From positions 95,328 through 159,327 of the forward strand of contig JADWOT020001307.1 of the NCBI GenBank assembly GCA_036345935.2: DNA of 64,000 nt, given 5' to 3'. Each line of letters begins with the position of its first letter. The stretch's first letter is position 1. Both the position numbers and the translations under genes were made by a program. Under the pieces are notes generated by a model, which was not told the DNA's origin, did no database searches, and worked only from the letters and a program-made list of their open reading frames with translations. The DNA comes from Taenia hydatigena. Taxonomy: Eukaryota > Platyhelminthes > Cestoda > Cyclophyllidea > Taeniidae. Of the stretch, positions 41,001-54,839 are shown one piece after another.

Positions 41001-44000
41001 CGCCAAATCACCTCGAAATTCGGAAGCTATTCTGCAGCTTGCTAGTCAAATTGTAAGTCTTGAATGGGGGATCGTGCCTGCAAAAACACTTAGTTATTAT
41101 CAGACTCCCACGTGACACCTCTCTGACATGTATAATAATCTCTTAGTCTACAGAATTAGTAAGCAGGCAAGGGGGTCATTTTCTCTAACAGAACCCTTGT
41201 TGATTTATTTTTTCCTAAAATGACATCATTTCACGGAACCGTCAAATTCTGCTTCTAAGTTGAGCGGCCGCATCGGAATCCGCTAAAAAGGAGAAGGAGC
41301 CATCATTGCATCAGTAGGGACAATGTTGGCAGGTTAGATGAAAGCTAATGCATCTCGTAGTTCTGACGGTTAAGTTGCGGATCGCATTCACACAGATGGG
41401 ACGCCAGACCTTCCTTGCTAGCGCCATGGTACCCCACGGTCCCAAATCCCACCTTCTCATTCTTTGAAAGAGTGATATTTAGACAAAAGTTCTATTATTT
41501 TAGAGCACTAAGAATGTAGCATGGCGAAAATAGATGCCTGCTTTTACCCTTCCCATCTAATATCACTCTTTTTGTCAGCGAATTATGGCTTTTGTCATGG
41601 CACAAATCTACCCACGCAGCGCATTTTACCTTCAGAGGAATAATCTGACTGCATCAAGATCCTCTATTGCGGAGACAAAAAAACTTGCGATCAAATTGTT
41701 TCCTGTGAAGAGACCGCCTTCTTACGTCCGAATCCAGTAATCTATGAAAGACTGAAGTCAGCCCTTTCTCATTTGAACGTAGACAGGCTGAATTGGAAAG
41801 ATAAATGGCATCACAATGAGTAATGGGAAGTGGACGGCGCTGCGCAATAGACCTATGCTTTAACATTAGTCGCCCGGGCCCATTTATGCCTCCTTAAGTA
41901 CAAATTTTGACAATCCTGTCATCACGGTGTGTTTACGACACGAGGTAGAGGTTAAGACCATTGCTAAATGTTGGTGTAACGATGCCTATTTTTCCTCCAA
42001 AAATGTGCATTTACGCCTTTAAATGGCAAATTTCTTGCCAATCTGCGTTGGTCTTTTATTTTTGTCTAATAATCCCAATTAAAGCATTATAACTGCTATG
42101 GGAGTTGGTGAGATGCGAGTTAAAGCCTGGTAATATCAGTAAAATATGTTTATGGTGATTAAGTTGAAATGTTATAGCACGCATTTTTACACAAGTCTGC
42201 CGTAGTATTTTTATTTGAACATCTTTGTCTAACATGTTACGTCGACGTTGCCAAGCTCTATGCGGTGACTGCCATATCTCATGCATCTCTTTAGATAACC
42301 ATGACAAACAACAACATGAACAAAATTTAGTTAGCAGAAACAAGTGTTCGATTTGCATTTCGCAATCGAAACACTTTTGTCATATGATCGTCTTAGATGC
42401 AGCCGTATGATGGCAATCCCTCGTGTGGGTGTGCGTGCGCTGATAGTATAAAGGAAGTGAGTCCCCACCACGGATTGTAAATCAGACTCCAGTTTTTTCA
42501 GTGCAGAGTCACATAGATGAAAGCTCTTAATTTTGGCAAAAAGCAAATTTTTGTGTGCAGGCAGTGTGATAAGGGTTTTTTTACAACGCAATTCAATTGA
42601 TAATTATGCATGGTCATTATTTGTATCAGAACCAAAGGCCGATTCATTGCAGCATAACAGGTGTTCAATTCACTTGCTGCAATTGTAGCAGCTTTCGTTC
42701 ATACAATCGGATTAGTCAGACCTACATGAGAGATCACTTGAACAAACCAAATCCCAATGTCACGAGCACGCTAAACCTGCATTCCTCCAGGGTTGAGGGT
42801 GCATTTCAGCAGCAGCACTGTCCTGAAACGCATGCGACGCGGAAATTTAATGACAAAGCTAAATATCTGACGTTCTTGCAAGCTATTGTTGGGGACGGAT
42901 TCCAGCAGGCAAGTCTTCGTCACCATGAAGATGCAAATCTTTTTATAAAATCTGCGTCAAGGGGCAATTGCATTCAGCATGTAATGTTAACGTGCGTTCA
43001 GCAAACGTTGGAGAATTGTATCGTTGAGCAAATAATAAAGTAGAATGAAACATACCAAGTCTGTGGAATATCCCGCGGCCCTGCAAGGTGAAAAGTTGAC
43101 GTAGTTTAAAGCAGGTGGTCGCACAAATTCTATTTTGGATTCTCCCCATGCAAGTTCATGCCACCGCGCAAATGTAACTTATTAATTAAGTCTCTTCCTC
43201 TAAAAAACACTGTGGTTTACTTACTAAATATTTGCAAAATGTAGTAACTAACAAGCAATGAAGTAGACTGAAGTATGTCAAGTTTGCGAAATGTTTGCAT
43301 TCCCTGCCCTCTGAGGCAAGAATTATGACACCATGCACACGTTCCACCTAAGAGTACGTGAAGAGCCCAGAACTGCGATAAAACAATTTTCGGTGTCCCT
43401 TGCTATTAACTCTGTGTTCATACCATCAATACAAGTTGCTATGCGAGACAAGTGTTTGTTTGCTGAGACATGTTTACGTGCATGATTACTAGTTACGGAA
43501 GGGAGGATGTGGGATATGCTACTCCAGAATGCGATGAAAAATCTCAAATGGAGACAAAATTATGCATTAGGGCAAAAAAAAGCGTGTGTCGTGATTGTCT
43601 ATGCAAACCTTGCCCCGTTTACCTTCGAACATTTATCATAACCCACCTAAATTCATAAGCAATAATGTGGAAGAATCGAGGGGAGCAGTGTGAGGTTAAG
43701 TAGAACTTAGGTGCATAGAATAAGTTAATTAAAAGAACCCCCTAATATTCTAAAATTATCACTTCTCATGGAACCGACTCGTATTCAGGTAGCAAAACTT
43801 CGATGATGTGGGGGAACTCTGGCTTCCTCTGTAGTGTGATCGCTAACGTTGTCCTTCCCATTGCTTTCTGTTGCATAGCCTCTCACCGCGTTATCCAATT
43901 CCCAACTCATTTTATGATTTAAATGCAGCCGATATGCAAGTGAGAGCGCAATTTTGATGGCACAATTTTACGCAATTTTAATTTAAATGCTTTGCCTTAT

Positions 44001-47000
44001 CGAAACTGGCCGTCTCATTCATTGTAATTGCCGATTTATAAGCAACGCGTGCTACTAGCTAGCAACCGTTGCAAGAGCTTAAGTTCTATCCATTCATTTA
44101 ATCGAACAGAAGTAACATCATTTAAATTGCCAGCCACCAAATCTAGTAACGCAGGACATCTACGCTCGGGAATGAAAACAGTATTGTAGCCGAAACAGCC
44201 TCTTCACCAATAGAACTTGGATCTCGCCGTTTTTCCTGCTCGTTCAGCGTAGTAGTTGTGAATAAGGCGAATTAACTACTCAACAGTCAAAGAATTGGGA
44301 TGAATCATAAAAAGGAGGCGAGAAGCGTCGCAAATCAACGCAAATATAGTGCTAATAATAGCAATAAATAATATTAATAATTAGTATTAATTAACGCTTA
44401 AATGCTGGCAACATGCCTACGTCTACGCGCTAAGACTTGCAGATGTTACAAGGCTATCCTATAGTAGTGAAGAAGTGGCTTGCAAAAAATGATGTTTTCA
44501 TTGAGCATTTTTGATATTCTGGAGCAAGGTAAGGAAAAGTTCTTGCAGTTAACGTGACAATTAATAATGGTCTTCGTCCTTGCCTACTTGTTTCATATAC
44601 TTTCCTCACCCTTCGAAGAAAAGGTAAAAACACACATCGGACAGCAACAAAGCGTTGTAAATGATCAAGTGATGGTCTCGAGACCGCCATTTTTTCTCGT
44701 ATTTTCACAACCAAAGTGAACCTAGGCCACTGCCACCAAGTAGCAGTGTTAAATTGGCCTATAGCGCCTCATAATCCAACATGCTTTGGCTCTGGCAATT
44801 GTTCCTCAGCGATTTCTCTTCTTCTGCCGGTGACGTGAATGATTTCGGAAATGAAACGCTGATCAAGTAAAGACATTTATCAAGACTCACAAGTCCTCGG
44901 AGAAAAGAGTAAGATAAAACTTAAGTAAAATGTATTACCGAGTTGATACTCTTTGAGACGCAACCAGGCTGCATTTAGTTTGTGTAGTCGCAAAATGGTT
45001 GCCCGAATACTATGGTTATTTTAAATTCGCGTGTACGTTGCACAAAACAAAGTCTGCCCTCACTTCCATTATGCAGCAGAAGAGTGACTAGGGTACGTGG
45101 AGTTTGGTGGTCATACCAGTGCTGGTGTGAGCACTTGTAAGATAATCCTGCCCAACTGGATAAAGCAAGTGCCAGGTGAGATTAGCTTAGAACTAAGGCG
45201 TTTCACGCACTCACGCAAGCGTGTTTCGTAGCAGGCCTTTTTGGGCCACACTGTAGTCAGCTAACAGCCAAAAATGAATCCAGCTGTGTCGCAGTGGTTG
45301 AAAAAACCGATAGTAGAGAGCACTAACTGATCAGCCCACCTTGATATTTCCAGTTGATTAGGAGGCAAGCTAATTGCATTAATTCCTGCATTACCGAAAC
45401 ATAATTCTGCAAAATAGTTTCCAACTAGAGCTATTCATCAAGGCCATAGATAGGGAATGTGTTCTGCGAAACATGATACGCCAGGATGTGATCGATTTAA
45501 TATCAGATCAAAATTGCGGTCTTAAACAATTGACGGCCCGCAAATTTTGCTGCTACAATAACTGTCGTTCTGAGTTTATGTGGTCAGGCTTCAACAAGTT
45601 TTGAAGCAGTCTTGCAATAATTCATAGATTCTGACGACCTTATACACGAGCAAAGTTGAGCTGGAAAGAAGTTTGAGTCTCTGCCAGGTCGAAAATGATA
45701 AGACCTAAGATACTGCTCTTCCGTCAGACGACTATGCCATCTATTGCATGTATGATAAAGACTGGGCTGAATAACAAGTATAGAAAGGAAAGTTACCGGT
45801 CGTATTCTTCAGCTTAAGGAGAAAGCACTTAAAACAAAAGGTATGGGATCATGAAGTAGACAGTCAAACGTGAGTCTGGCTGCCTTCCGTGTGTTTGTGC
45901 GCGATTTTCGATTGCTTGACTTAAAATGAGCGGCAGCTGACATCTGATTTGGAAGGACCTAGGAGGACGTGTAGGTCGAAAGCTATGAATGAAAGTGCTT
46001 CTATCTCGTCCCTCTTTTCTTCGGTGTGTAGAACGTAAGATAAGGGTGCTATAATAGCTTGCCTTCCAAAATGTTTATTTTACACCGTAGTGCTCCAGTT
46101 TTTGACATTGGCTTATTGCAAATTTACTTCAAATCAACACTCGCTGCTTGGTCAGGTTGCATCAGGTGGGAAGATCTCACTCTAAATTTTTTGTCTGCCA
46201 TGAATCTTTGCAGAACTATACATCGATAACCTTCAGCTGCTAGCGACTTAAAGTTATAGCAAGCCTCCTAGACAGTTTTACAACAAGTTTTCATAAAAGC
46301 GTTGCTTTAGCATGGGTGTGAGCAGCATAATGCACGCGCACAGGTGAAATTTTTGCTCAAGATTTTGCTCAAAATATGCTATTCTTGTTGTTTTGGCTAC
46401 GCATTTCGCTGCAAAATGTAACATTATGTTGACTATAGCTATTAGCTGCCCTTCATTCAAAACGCGCGTTCGGGTGCATACGACCACCGTTGACGTTTGA
46501 TTTGGTCAAATTTATTAAACAATTTGATTAAATGCAACTTTATTTAGTTACTTCTGTCTGCGCTTTATGCTGGTCGGCAATCAATGCTCCTCGACACGGA
46601 CAGAAAATCAATATCGCATCATTACTTTGCCACACCTACTCTCTGCTTTTGCCTTGCATGTGAGTAAAACGCAGAGGAGCGGACGTAAAGTACTTGCTTA
46701 AAATCATTAGGAGATACAGAAACTTAGCGGCATTTTCAAACCGATATTTAATTGCTAAGCTAAGCTCTTTCCAATTCGCGCCTTTTGAAGGGAGTTAGTA
46801 GACCGTTTATTAAAAGACACCTTTTTATGCACTAGCAAATCAGAAGACACTAGTCTGGTGCATTTGGCCTAATTTCCCATCCCCCATTTCCATTGACACT
46901 AAAATGTTATGATAATTTACGAATCTTTGGCATGAAACAAAGGGACATTGAATGGTTACAAATCACCTAACATTTCCGCTTTGTTAAAGATGCGCGCGAA

Positions 47001-50000
47001 ACCTACTGAATACTTTCTACACATCGTTCATGCTAGAGACCATGTTGCGTCGAGAATAAACACAATGACGGAAAGCAGATTTCCGGTTCCTAAATGTTCT
47101 CAACTGCCCATCCCTAATGCCATTTGGACAGGCTTATTGCAATGCTAGGGCGGTGAACCTATTAGCCTCTGGCATCGCTGATCTTTCGGATGGAAAATGC
47201 CGTGCCTACCATTGTCACCCCGCTGGTGGCTATAAGCGGCTATAAAATTGAAATCACAGGTCATGATTTATTAAATGATTGTGCTTTGCTGCCTGTAGGC
47301 CATTTCCAGCAAAGGTTATGCACTCGTACTGAATGAGACCTGCCCTTGATGGGACGATATGTTCCTCACATCGCTAAAATGTTTACAGATCAATTACTCA
47401 ACCGATGAAAGTTAGAGCATAAGGAATTGAAATTTGACTAGCACCGTAAATCTGATCCCTCCTACCTTAATTGTCATGAAAATAAACAAATATAGACGTC
47501 GCTACGTAACTATAAATACTCCTTGTTATTGAGTAACTTTCGTCCTAAAGAGATTGTGTAATGTAGGCTAGCTGTGTCTTAGCTTTGCCCATGGGCATGC
47601 AGATCTCTTTGAACAATAATTAGAAACTTGCTTTGCACACCTGCGTGGCCATAAATTGTAGTTCTCTCGCAAATATTACTTCCAACATATTGCTTTTAAT
47701 TATTTTATTGCAGACCTAGAAAGGGCTCCTATATTCCATTGCTTAAGCCAAGATTTAGTGGAGAACTAATAGGCGGTAATGTCTATTTTACTGAAAGGTG
47801 CGCTGAAACCACTCCAGTTTGATCCCTTTTACTAATGCCGGAAATCTACTCTACGCCTAGCTACGTGCTAGATCAAAGCCAAAGTACTGCTTCATGGATC
47901 TGGATGCCTACGGTCTCCCTTAAATGGCTTTGCGAACGGACGCCTGTGTTTAATAGGAGACAAAATCGGGCACTGCATTAAACCTCTATCCATTGGGCGA
48001 ATCGCACAGTGTATAAGGTAAAAAGGAATGCGACAAATTTATGACATTATAAGCTCGAATGCCTTTACAAAGCCAGCATTAAATTAGTGCGCACATTTTA
48101 GAGTGCTTTTAATTCAAACTTTGATGAAAATGGAGATAAGCATTTCTGTGACACATTATAGTTGAAAGAAGAAATGATTGAAGAAAAGTCAGCAGATAGG
48201 ACATACATGTGTCTGTCTACACGTTAGCAGCACCACCGTTTTGTCATTAGACTCCGATTAACCCTACGCAATCTTAACCAGCGCCTACCTATTTGTCGCC
48301 TTTATGAACTACTGCACTGTAATCAACACGATGACATGATGTGCCATCCAGACACCTGAGTTTTCTTGTGCTCAGTTCATACTGCTAAACATTCTGCCGC
48401 CCAGTAGATCCATTTACAAGAAATTTGTACCTAATTTTGCTTTTTAAATTGAGTGCAAAAATCAAGGCATGACAACATCCAAGCAAGGAATCACGCCTTC
48501 GGATGGGGTTAGAATGTCTCCTCTGGCCCAAACACATCTTTGCAGGAATAGATCGACGCTGATTTTATGGCCTTGTAGGTGTAACCCTATTTAGTGTAAA
48601 ATCTGCCATCTTTTCTGCGAACTGCACTTTAGCACAGTCGTACCTACAACTGTGTGAGCCAATTATGTGTCGTCCTGCGTTTGAACTAATTTTAGTCCCC
48701 GTCCCAATAACATACGACCTTGTATCATGCATTTATGCTGCAAGAGCTACTTTTACAACCTCCTGTCCGGATGCGAGCGCAAGCGGTGCAAGTGAGGAAA
48801 AGAGATGTTTTGGCTTGAGCCTAAGAGCGCAGAGATTCAAGCATGGAAATCTGAGCTCGATTCAATTTGTGATAGGGGATTTGAAGCATCAGCAACTCAA
48901 CCACACAAATCACTGAAGTACGGCTGATGCGGTAATTAGCTAGGCAGCATGGCAGTCACATTACATTTAAGGCGCTTTTAGTGCCTAACGATCAATAATA
49001 GTGGGAGTGTAACTGGAACATTAATTCGCACGAATTGAGCCCAAATTCTTCCCGTAGCATCTTTCTTTTAGCTTAGCCATGGCAAGTATCTATAAGGTCT
49101 CTTCTTCTCTCCCTGTCTCTTCATTGCCATTTTTCCCTAATCTCCCTGTTACACTCTCAGGGCCTAAACCCCATTTGGGACTTAGAAGGATCTGTAGGAT
49201 TAGTCTTTAAAGAAGGCTTTGTTGTTTCCGCAGCTAGAAGCCGATCAACTCTACTCTATTTCATATTCAACAGCACTACTGAATGATTTTATATAGATTT
49301 CTATTAAATAATGCTAGTCTTTTTAGCTTCGATGTAGATAGCATCATGCAGGGCTTCACCATCATTGTCTGTCTGAGAGATGTCGAAGAGGAGTAGTCGA
49401 CAAATTCAGGCAGTGCCGTCACAATACGAGCTTCTTAAGGAAAGCTGCTAAGTTTTTGACCAGTCCATGTGTTCTCTGCATCACTTCCTTCTATGCGCTT
49501 CCTATTGCTGATGGTCAACACATTTTGGAGCCACTCCGCCAATCAAAACCTGCAATGGCATTTGAAACGGATCTGGACTACCAAAATCGCTACCGTGAAA
49601 CAAGAATCCATTGTTGCACCAACAACACTTCACCACTACTTCTATTGGATCAGACACCATGAATCAGCCGAGTCTGGGCCATAATAACCTGGGGCACTCT
49701 ACACAAGATTACATTGACTCAACCTACTCTGTGCTACATCGCCCTATATTTAGGCGGTGAAGCCGTCGGTGTAGACCTCTCTATGAAAGGAAATATTAAA
49801 ATCCATGTGGATAAAAGAAGATCATTTAAGCTAGCTGCCCGACCATCTAACCGACAATTTCAAGCTAGGGTTTGCTCAAGTCGTTTTAACCAAAATCACA
49901 CTATCAAGCTTCTCCAAGTAGCAGATTAAGGAGACGGTTGCAAACAATCTAACCCACTCCAATTTGAAAGCACAGAAGAAGGATAGTAAGCACAAATATA

Positions 50001-51261
50001 AGCCTCTTTTCTTAGCAGACAAGTGGCTATGCAATTTATTCATTAGTGCAGTTACATACCTATGATCCACTGACCACAGCGCGTGAAGTGATTGCATTTG
50101 TAAAATGCGATCATTGCAAATCGTCAAACGAAGATGCTTAGTAAGAGCAATGTGACTGTCTGCGCCATGGCATTTGCTTCTTAATTTGCTGAGATAGAAG
50201 CAGCCCAGAGAAATAGACATTAGAATCAAAGCTTTTTCCTTTCTTCCCCTTTTTCCTCCTCCCATCCTTCATTTAGTTCTTCGATTTCTAGCCCTCATAT
50301 TCACGTGCAGGTTTGTCGCCTCCAACACCCTTTCTACTTACTTCACCTAACTCTTGCATACTTTATTCAACCCTCACGTGATTCCTGTAAATTCGCATAA
50401 TGATAGACCGTTGAATAGACTATCGTCTGCACTCAAATTTACGCGGCATGATGCGCGAGATCCTTGTGCTATGAAAATGTAGCCTGCTACAAGTCATCTG
50501 ACATGACGTGAAATCGCGTGCAGGATATGGAACAAAGCACTGTCCTTCACCAAAAGGTTAGTCGTAGTTCAGGGTACCATGACTACTCCACTCAACTCCA
50601 CACCGCTCACACTCAAGACGGTTAGACGTACAAACTTCCCTTAGCCGGTTTCCGGTACATCAGCTAATCAACAATCATGCTTGCGTTAGCTCTCAAGGGA
50701 CCGCTATCTCATTCACGTTTGCAGGCTAAGCGACTCAGTGGGTGCGGCAGTCAAGCACCCAGCCGGTCTACACCCATGCTGACAACTGCTATGATAGCTA
50801 AATTACACAATCCTATGCGATAATCATACCACCCAGCAGCTCGTTCATTCACTCGTTATTGAGGACTAAAAGAACCGTCAACCATACTGTTCTACGTGCC
50901 GTATCTTCTGCAGTTATTAATCTCACTACGCCGCGCTGTTATGTTTGCCATTCAGCTATTCGCTTGGACTTCTGTCGCAACCCTCTCCATCTCCTCGTCA
51001 CTCCACATCATTCAATTCCTCGTCCTAAACGCGTTGAAATGGCCAAACTGGATGTGCTATCTTCCCTCTCCTGCCAGAATTCACTTCCGTGCGCCAATTT
51101 AATATTACTATAGCTGGCATCCAGTGTAAACACATGGAAAGTGGACTATGACTAGCCTCTTTGAGTGCGCCATTCAAAACAAACTGAAGTTTCCTCTATT
51201 AAGGTAATTTCCTTATAGAGTAACCACATATCTAGGTGAGTGGACAGCTGAAAAAGTTTAG
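38062..51261. other. Long stretch without a supported gene
   Basis: I found no matched repeat here. The longest open frame of the window lies at 42606-43043 (+, about 145 codons from an ATG). It contains FTCCNCSSF and YMRDHLNK, which hint at a degenerate finger, but about one such frame is expected by chance. A minus-strand segment (31414-31812) in the previous stretch is of similar length. An AT-rich TAAT-type tract lies at 44346-44396. At 38800-38850 (+) CSECDVGPQT precedes a stop. Confidence 0.5.
44346..44396. repeat. AT-rich TAAT-type tract
   Basis: About 50 bases consist of imperfect AATAAT/ATTAAT units and are almost free of G and C. Confidence 0.6.
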
Positions 51262-51360
51262 GAAAAGGTGATGGGAAGAAGGGAAGAAATAAGGAACGCT
51301 GCACCACAGCACTGTGCGAAGTCATCCTACAGTGCTCATTCGCAATCCTCTTTTGTTCAT
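51262..51360 (+). repeat. Dispersed repeat family C, copy 2
   Basis: This is the closest relative of the copy at 53598-53695. Over a 45-base core beginning AACGCTGCACCACAG (51295 onward) I count 37 identical bases between the two. In this core one shared frame reads NAAPQHCAKSSYSAH here and NTAPEHCAESSYGAH in the other copy. Both copies continue into a pyrimidine-rich CAATCCTCTTTT-type stretch. No intact protein is encoded. Confidence 0.75.
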
Positions 51361-52160
51361 CTATGTCCCAACTCCCTTTAATCCAGCGGCTCCCCATCCC
51401 TTCGCCTCTATCTTAATCATTCCTCTGTCTCATTCGTCTGACCATTCATGTTATCTAGCTCCCATCAAAGAAACGCATAGAATACCATTTCGTTTCGTAA
51501 TGAAAACAGTAATTTTTAAGTATAGGATTAAGAATGCACCTTAGCAATCTCAATAGCAACCTTTAGTGGTGCGTTGCCGATTTCTTACCTATTGTGCATG
51601 ACCCATCCCCATAGGCGCCTTTTGTATTTCCATTGGAGTCAGTCTTAGTCTCCGACTAGCCAGCTCTACACGACTTCATGCCATGTAAATTGGGGCCTTC
51701 TCTTTCATTCTTGCAGATATTGGGAATCAAGGGAGACATAAGGTGTGGCTCTGATGACGTCTTTGAAATAGGTGAAGAGGATTCCTCTTGTACACGCCTC
51801 CTTTCTCATGCCCCATATCAACGCAACGTCAGTTATTGCCTCCTTTGTCTCCTACTGCATTCTATGTGCCTACCCATATTGCACCTCTCAGAAAACAAGT
51901 TGTCTTTATATGATGCGGGATTTTCGCCAGTTTCATTGGCCAAGTCCACTTCAGTTTAAAATGTCACAAGGAGCTGAGAGGCCGCATGAAGGGAACTGCG
52001 ATAAGAGGTAATGAAGTAAGCTAATAGGTGAGCAATAGAATTGAGATCAAATGGGCATCCAAATAGCCACCTGACGAACGACCAAAGGAGGTCCTACTTT
52101 GCTTAGAACAGAACTGTTGATTTGGTCAGCTAAAAGAACAGGTTTGGAGAAGAAGATGAG
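51361..52160. other. Pyrimidine-rich DNA, no supported gene
   Basis: The sequence has several C/T-rich runs and overlapping short open segments on the plus strand (51678-52011) without recognisable content. Confidence 0.5.
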
Positions 52161-52397
52161 ATGAATGTGCTTTCGCACCCATATGCACACAAGCACACTC
52201 GCATGTTCCTACCTGATGATGTGTGGCACCAACTAAGGCGGCTCTCCGAAAGGACGGAAATAAAAGGGAACAATAGCATGTACACGAACTTACGTAAACA
52301 GATAGACAGGCGTGGATGCATAAGAGAAACGGGGCGTGCGTTATGGGCGTCAATAAAGGCATTCAATGCAAGAAGAATAAAAGGATTAGGTAGTGAG
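52161..52397 (+). CDS. Possible first exon, unknown basic protein
   Basis: An ATG at 52161, 30 bases after an in-frame TAA (52131-52133), opens a frame of 79 codons that ends exactly at GAG|GTAAGT, a strong donor in phase 0. The peptide is hydrophilic and basic, with WHQLRRLSERTEIKG and later IDRRGCIRETGRALWASIKA. No domain is recognised. The opposite strand is also open for 110 codons across the same interval, which weakens the case, because sequence free of stops on both strands reflects composition. No downstream exon was identified. Confidence 0.2.
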
Positions 52398-53597
52398 GTA
52401 AGTAGGTAGAATTTTTGTCGGTCTACAAAACATGAAGTGGGAAGTGGGAGCAATGTGCTCATCTTCGCCCCCGAAGAGGTAAGTGGAAGAGGAGTAGGAG
52501 ACGAAATTGAGGCTAGCGTGGCCTGGATTATAAATCATAGCATCATTTAATTATGTCATAATCATGGGTGAGACTGGTGTGGAGGTGAAAAGAGGCTTAC
52601 AAGGAGAGCTCTAATCGATGATGGAGTAGAAGTGGCAAGCAGGGAAGAATTGTTGATGAATTCAAAGGAGAAGAATGTGAGAGAAGCGTAAGAGAGGCAG
52701 AGGAGCGAGATTTTCTCGTGTCAACGAAGATGAAAAAAATAGGTAAGGGAATGTAATGCAGGGCGTACTCACTCCCCTCTCCCGGTTGAGTTAAACGTGT
52801 GGGGACCACACCGCGAGAAAATGTTATATGCAATGATTGGGAGCCTATTAAGCGCAATGGAAAACGAAGGGGACACTCACCAAAGATGTGCTGATAGGTG
52901 GCGTGGGACAGGTGAACTGTTCTCCACCCATTTTGAAGATTCCATTGAACCAACTTCTTACGTGTGCACCTTGATCCTCATATTTGCGAGAAAGCAAAAT
53001 TAGACCTCAGTTCGCATGGCATAGAGTTGCGTCAACTCCATTGGGTGGGCCAAATTAGAGTGTAGGGTTCGACTTCAATGGCAATGTGTGAGGCGCCTCT
53101 AAGGTTGCGGCATGGAGGATAGCTCGAATAGTCTTGTCCACCTTCTTCTTTCCTATTTTATCCAAGTCTGTCATAATCTGACCTAGGTGACTAAACCAGT
53201 CTGTTCTTAATTTAGTCCAGTCTAGTCAGATCTAGTCAAGTCTAGTCTTGCGTACTTGCTACCATGTTTCTGAAGGTCTCATGGTGCTGCTGCTCATCTA
53301 TTGATTTTAAATCCATATTTGAGACATGAAAAGTGAGTGGCAGAGAAGGCTTAAGGCAGGGCAGGAATTAGCTGAAAAATTTTGTGACTCTCCCAGAAAG
53401 TTTGCTGTTGAGGCAACAAAGGTTCATTTCCGATTAGTATTTTTGATTCTATGCTTGGACGAACTATTGCCTTGCATGAAATTTCTTCCATGGGAGCAAA
53501 GAAACATGAATGTTCAGCTGGGAAAGACAGAAGAATAATTGAGATGGAGGTGAAGAGGTGAGAATCCGTAGATAAAAAAGAGGAGAGGATAAAAAGC
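52398..53597. other. Purine-rich DNA, no supported gene
   Basis: Purine-rich runs dominate 52440-52760. On the minus strand a CATCTTTG|GTGAGT donor lies near 52878 behind a short open segment starting at 52953. A 70-codon frame at 53326-53538 (+) with SEWQRRLKAGQELAEKF and no recognised family lies just before repeat copy C3. A 10-bp tandem repeat lies at 53211-53250. Confidence 0.4.
53211..53250. repeat. Four-copy 10-bp tandem repeat
   Basis: Four consecutive 10-base units of the type T(C/T)TAGTC(A/C/T)(A/G/T)G or closely similar (TTTAGTCCAG, TCTAGTCAGA, TCTAGTCAAG, TCTAGTCTTG) are seen, with further AGTCTG-like words upstream. Confidence 0.8.
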
Positions 53598-53695
53598 GGA
53601 AAAGAGGATCAAAAATGGGCACCGTAGGATGACTCTGCACAGTGTTCTGGTGCAGTATTCTTTACTTCTTTCCTTCTCTTTCTATTTTTTTTTCC
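53598..53695 (-). repeat. Dispersed repeat family C, copy 3
   Basis: This is the reverse-complement copy of 51262-51360, with 37 of 45 core bases identical. It lies only 2.3 kb away from that copy, in inverted orientation. The minus-strand frame NTAPEHCAESSYGAH is shared with copy 2 and extends upstream through a lysine/arginine-rich KKNRKRRKEV stretch. A run of nine T on the plus strand (complement A) adjoins the core. Confidence 0.75.
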
Positions 53696-54839
53696 CAAAT
53701 CGATCCGCATATTTACATATCTAGCTATACGACTGCGTAAAATATGGCAAACTCGACTCGATGGAAGAAATTTTTTCGGATGACACACTTGAAGAGGAAA
53801 GGATGCGGGGCCGTTAACACAACGTGCACCCAATTTCCACAATATCTACCTATTTTGGCCCTCTGACGTCTATGGATCTTCGTAGTGGGATGTTGGGATT
53901 GACGGGTGTGGCGGATAAAAAAAGATTAAAGGCGAGGAATATGAGTGAATCAGAAGGAGGGCACTGACGAATAACTGAATAGTAGGAACGACAGTGTGGC
54001 GAAGCAACACGAAAAATAGGACATGACGCATCGGGTAAAACGATATGCTTAACGGTTTGTCGTTTGATGGAGCAGTTCGAGCCTGACACGTGTAAATCGA
54101 TCAGCAGCGTGTGCCGCGTGGTGCTGCGGGCTTCAGACAGCATCCCTCGTATTTGGTTTTGCAAGAGTGGACATCATTTGCGGTTGCACCTTTTCTCTTT
54201 AGTATAATTTCTCGCATTACGCGGCATGTAAAGGAGGCAAGAGAGAGAATATGAAGGGCCACCGATATTAATGTTTTGAACTAAGCGCGCTGCCATGTCG
54301 AGACCGCATTCCCGCGCCTTTATGCTCCCCTTGTTTCCTTTTGAGCAAAAGACTTTTGGACTTTTGGGAACGATCAGGGCAACGAAAGGTCAGAACTAAA
54401 AATTGGCGAGCCACTCCTAGTAATTGCTGTGGAGCTAGCAAAGATATGTTCTAAGCCAATTGCTACCTTGCACCAGGAGAAAGAATGGCTTGGTGGTGCC
54501 TCTCTGGTAGAGAGAAAGAAACATGGTTATTAAGGGAAAATGAGAAATAAGGTGCAGATGGTAACACGGATGGGTGATGGATAGGAAGAGCGAGAAAGCA
54601 AAAGCAGGAGTAAAAGGAGTAAAGTATTTGCCTAATGGCATTGATGAGAAGGAGGGCAACTGTTTGAAGGTAAAGAATAGTTTCCCGATTCACTAGTTTT
54701 TCCCTTCTTCTTAACAGATTCACTGCTCTCCTTTGTTATATTCCTCAGTCTTACGTATCTTCTTTTATTGTCCAAGCCTAAAACATTTAAACTTTTCATT
54801 CAGTGCACAAACCCTCCTCTTTTTGCAAATTCTCTACTT
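53696..54839. other. No recognised feature
   Basis: Open segments on the minus strand (53850-54164 and 54435-54723) show no recognisable domain. The interval 54470-54660 is purine-rich on the plus strand. Confidence 0.5.

Noticed and set aside
42606..43043. Longest open frame of the window, with CCNC and MRDHLNK suggesting a zinc finger
   Set aside because: One or two frames of this length are expected by chance in 64 kb of this composition. The cysteine-histidine spacing is wrong and the final histidine is missing.
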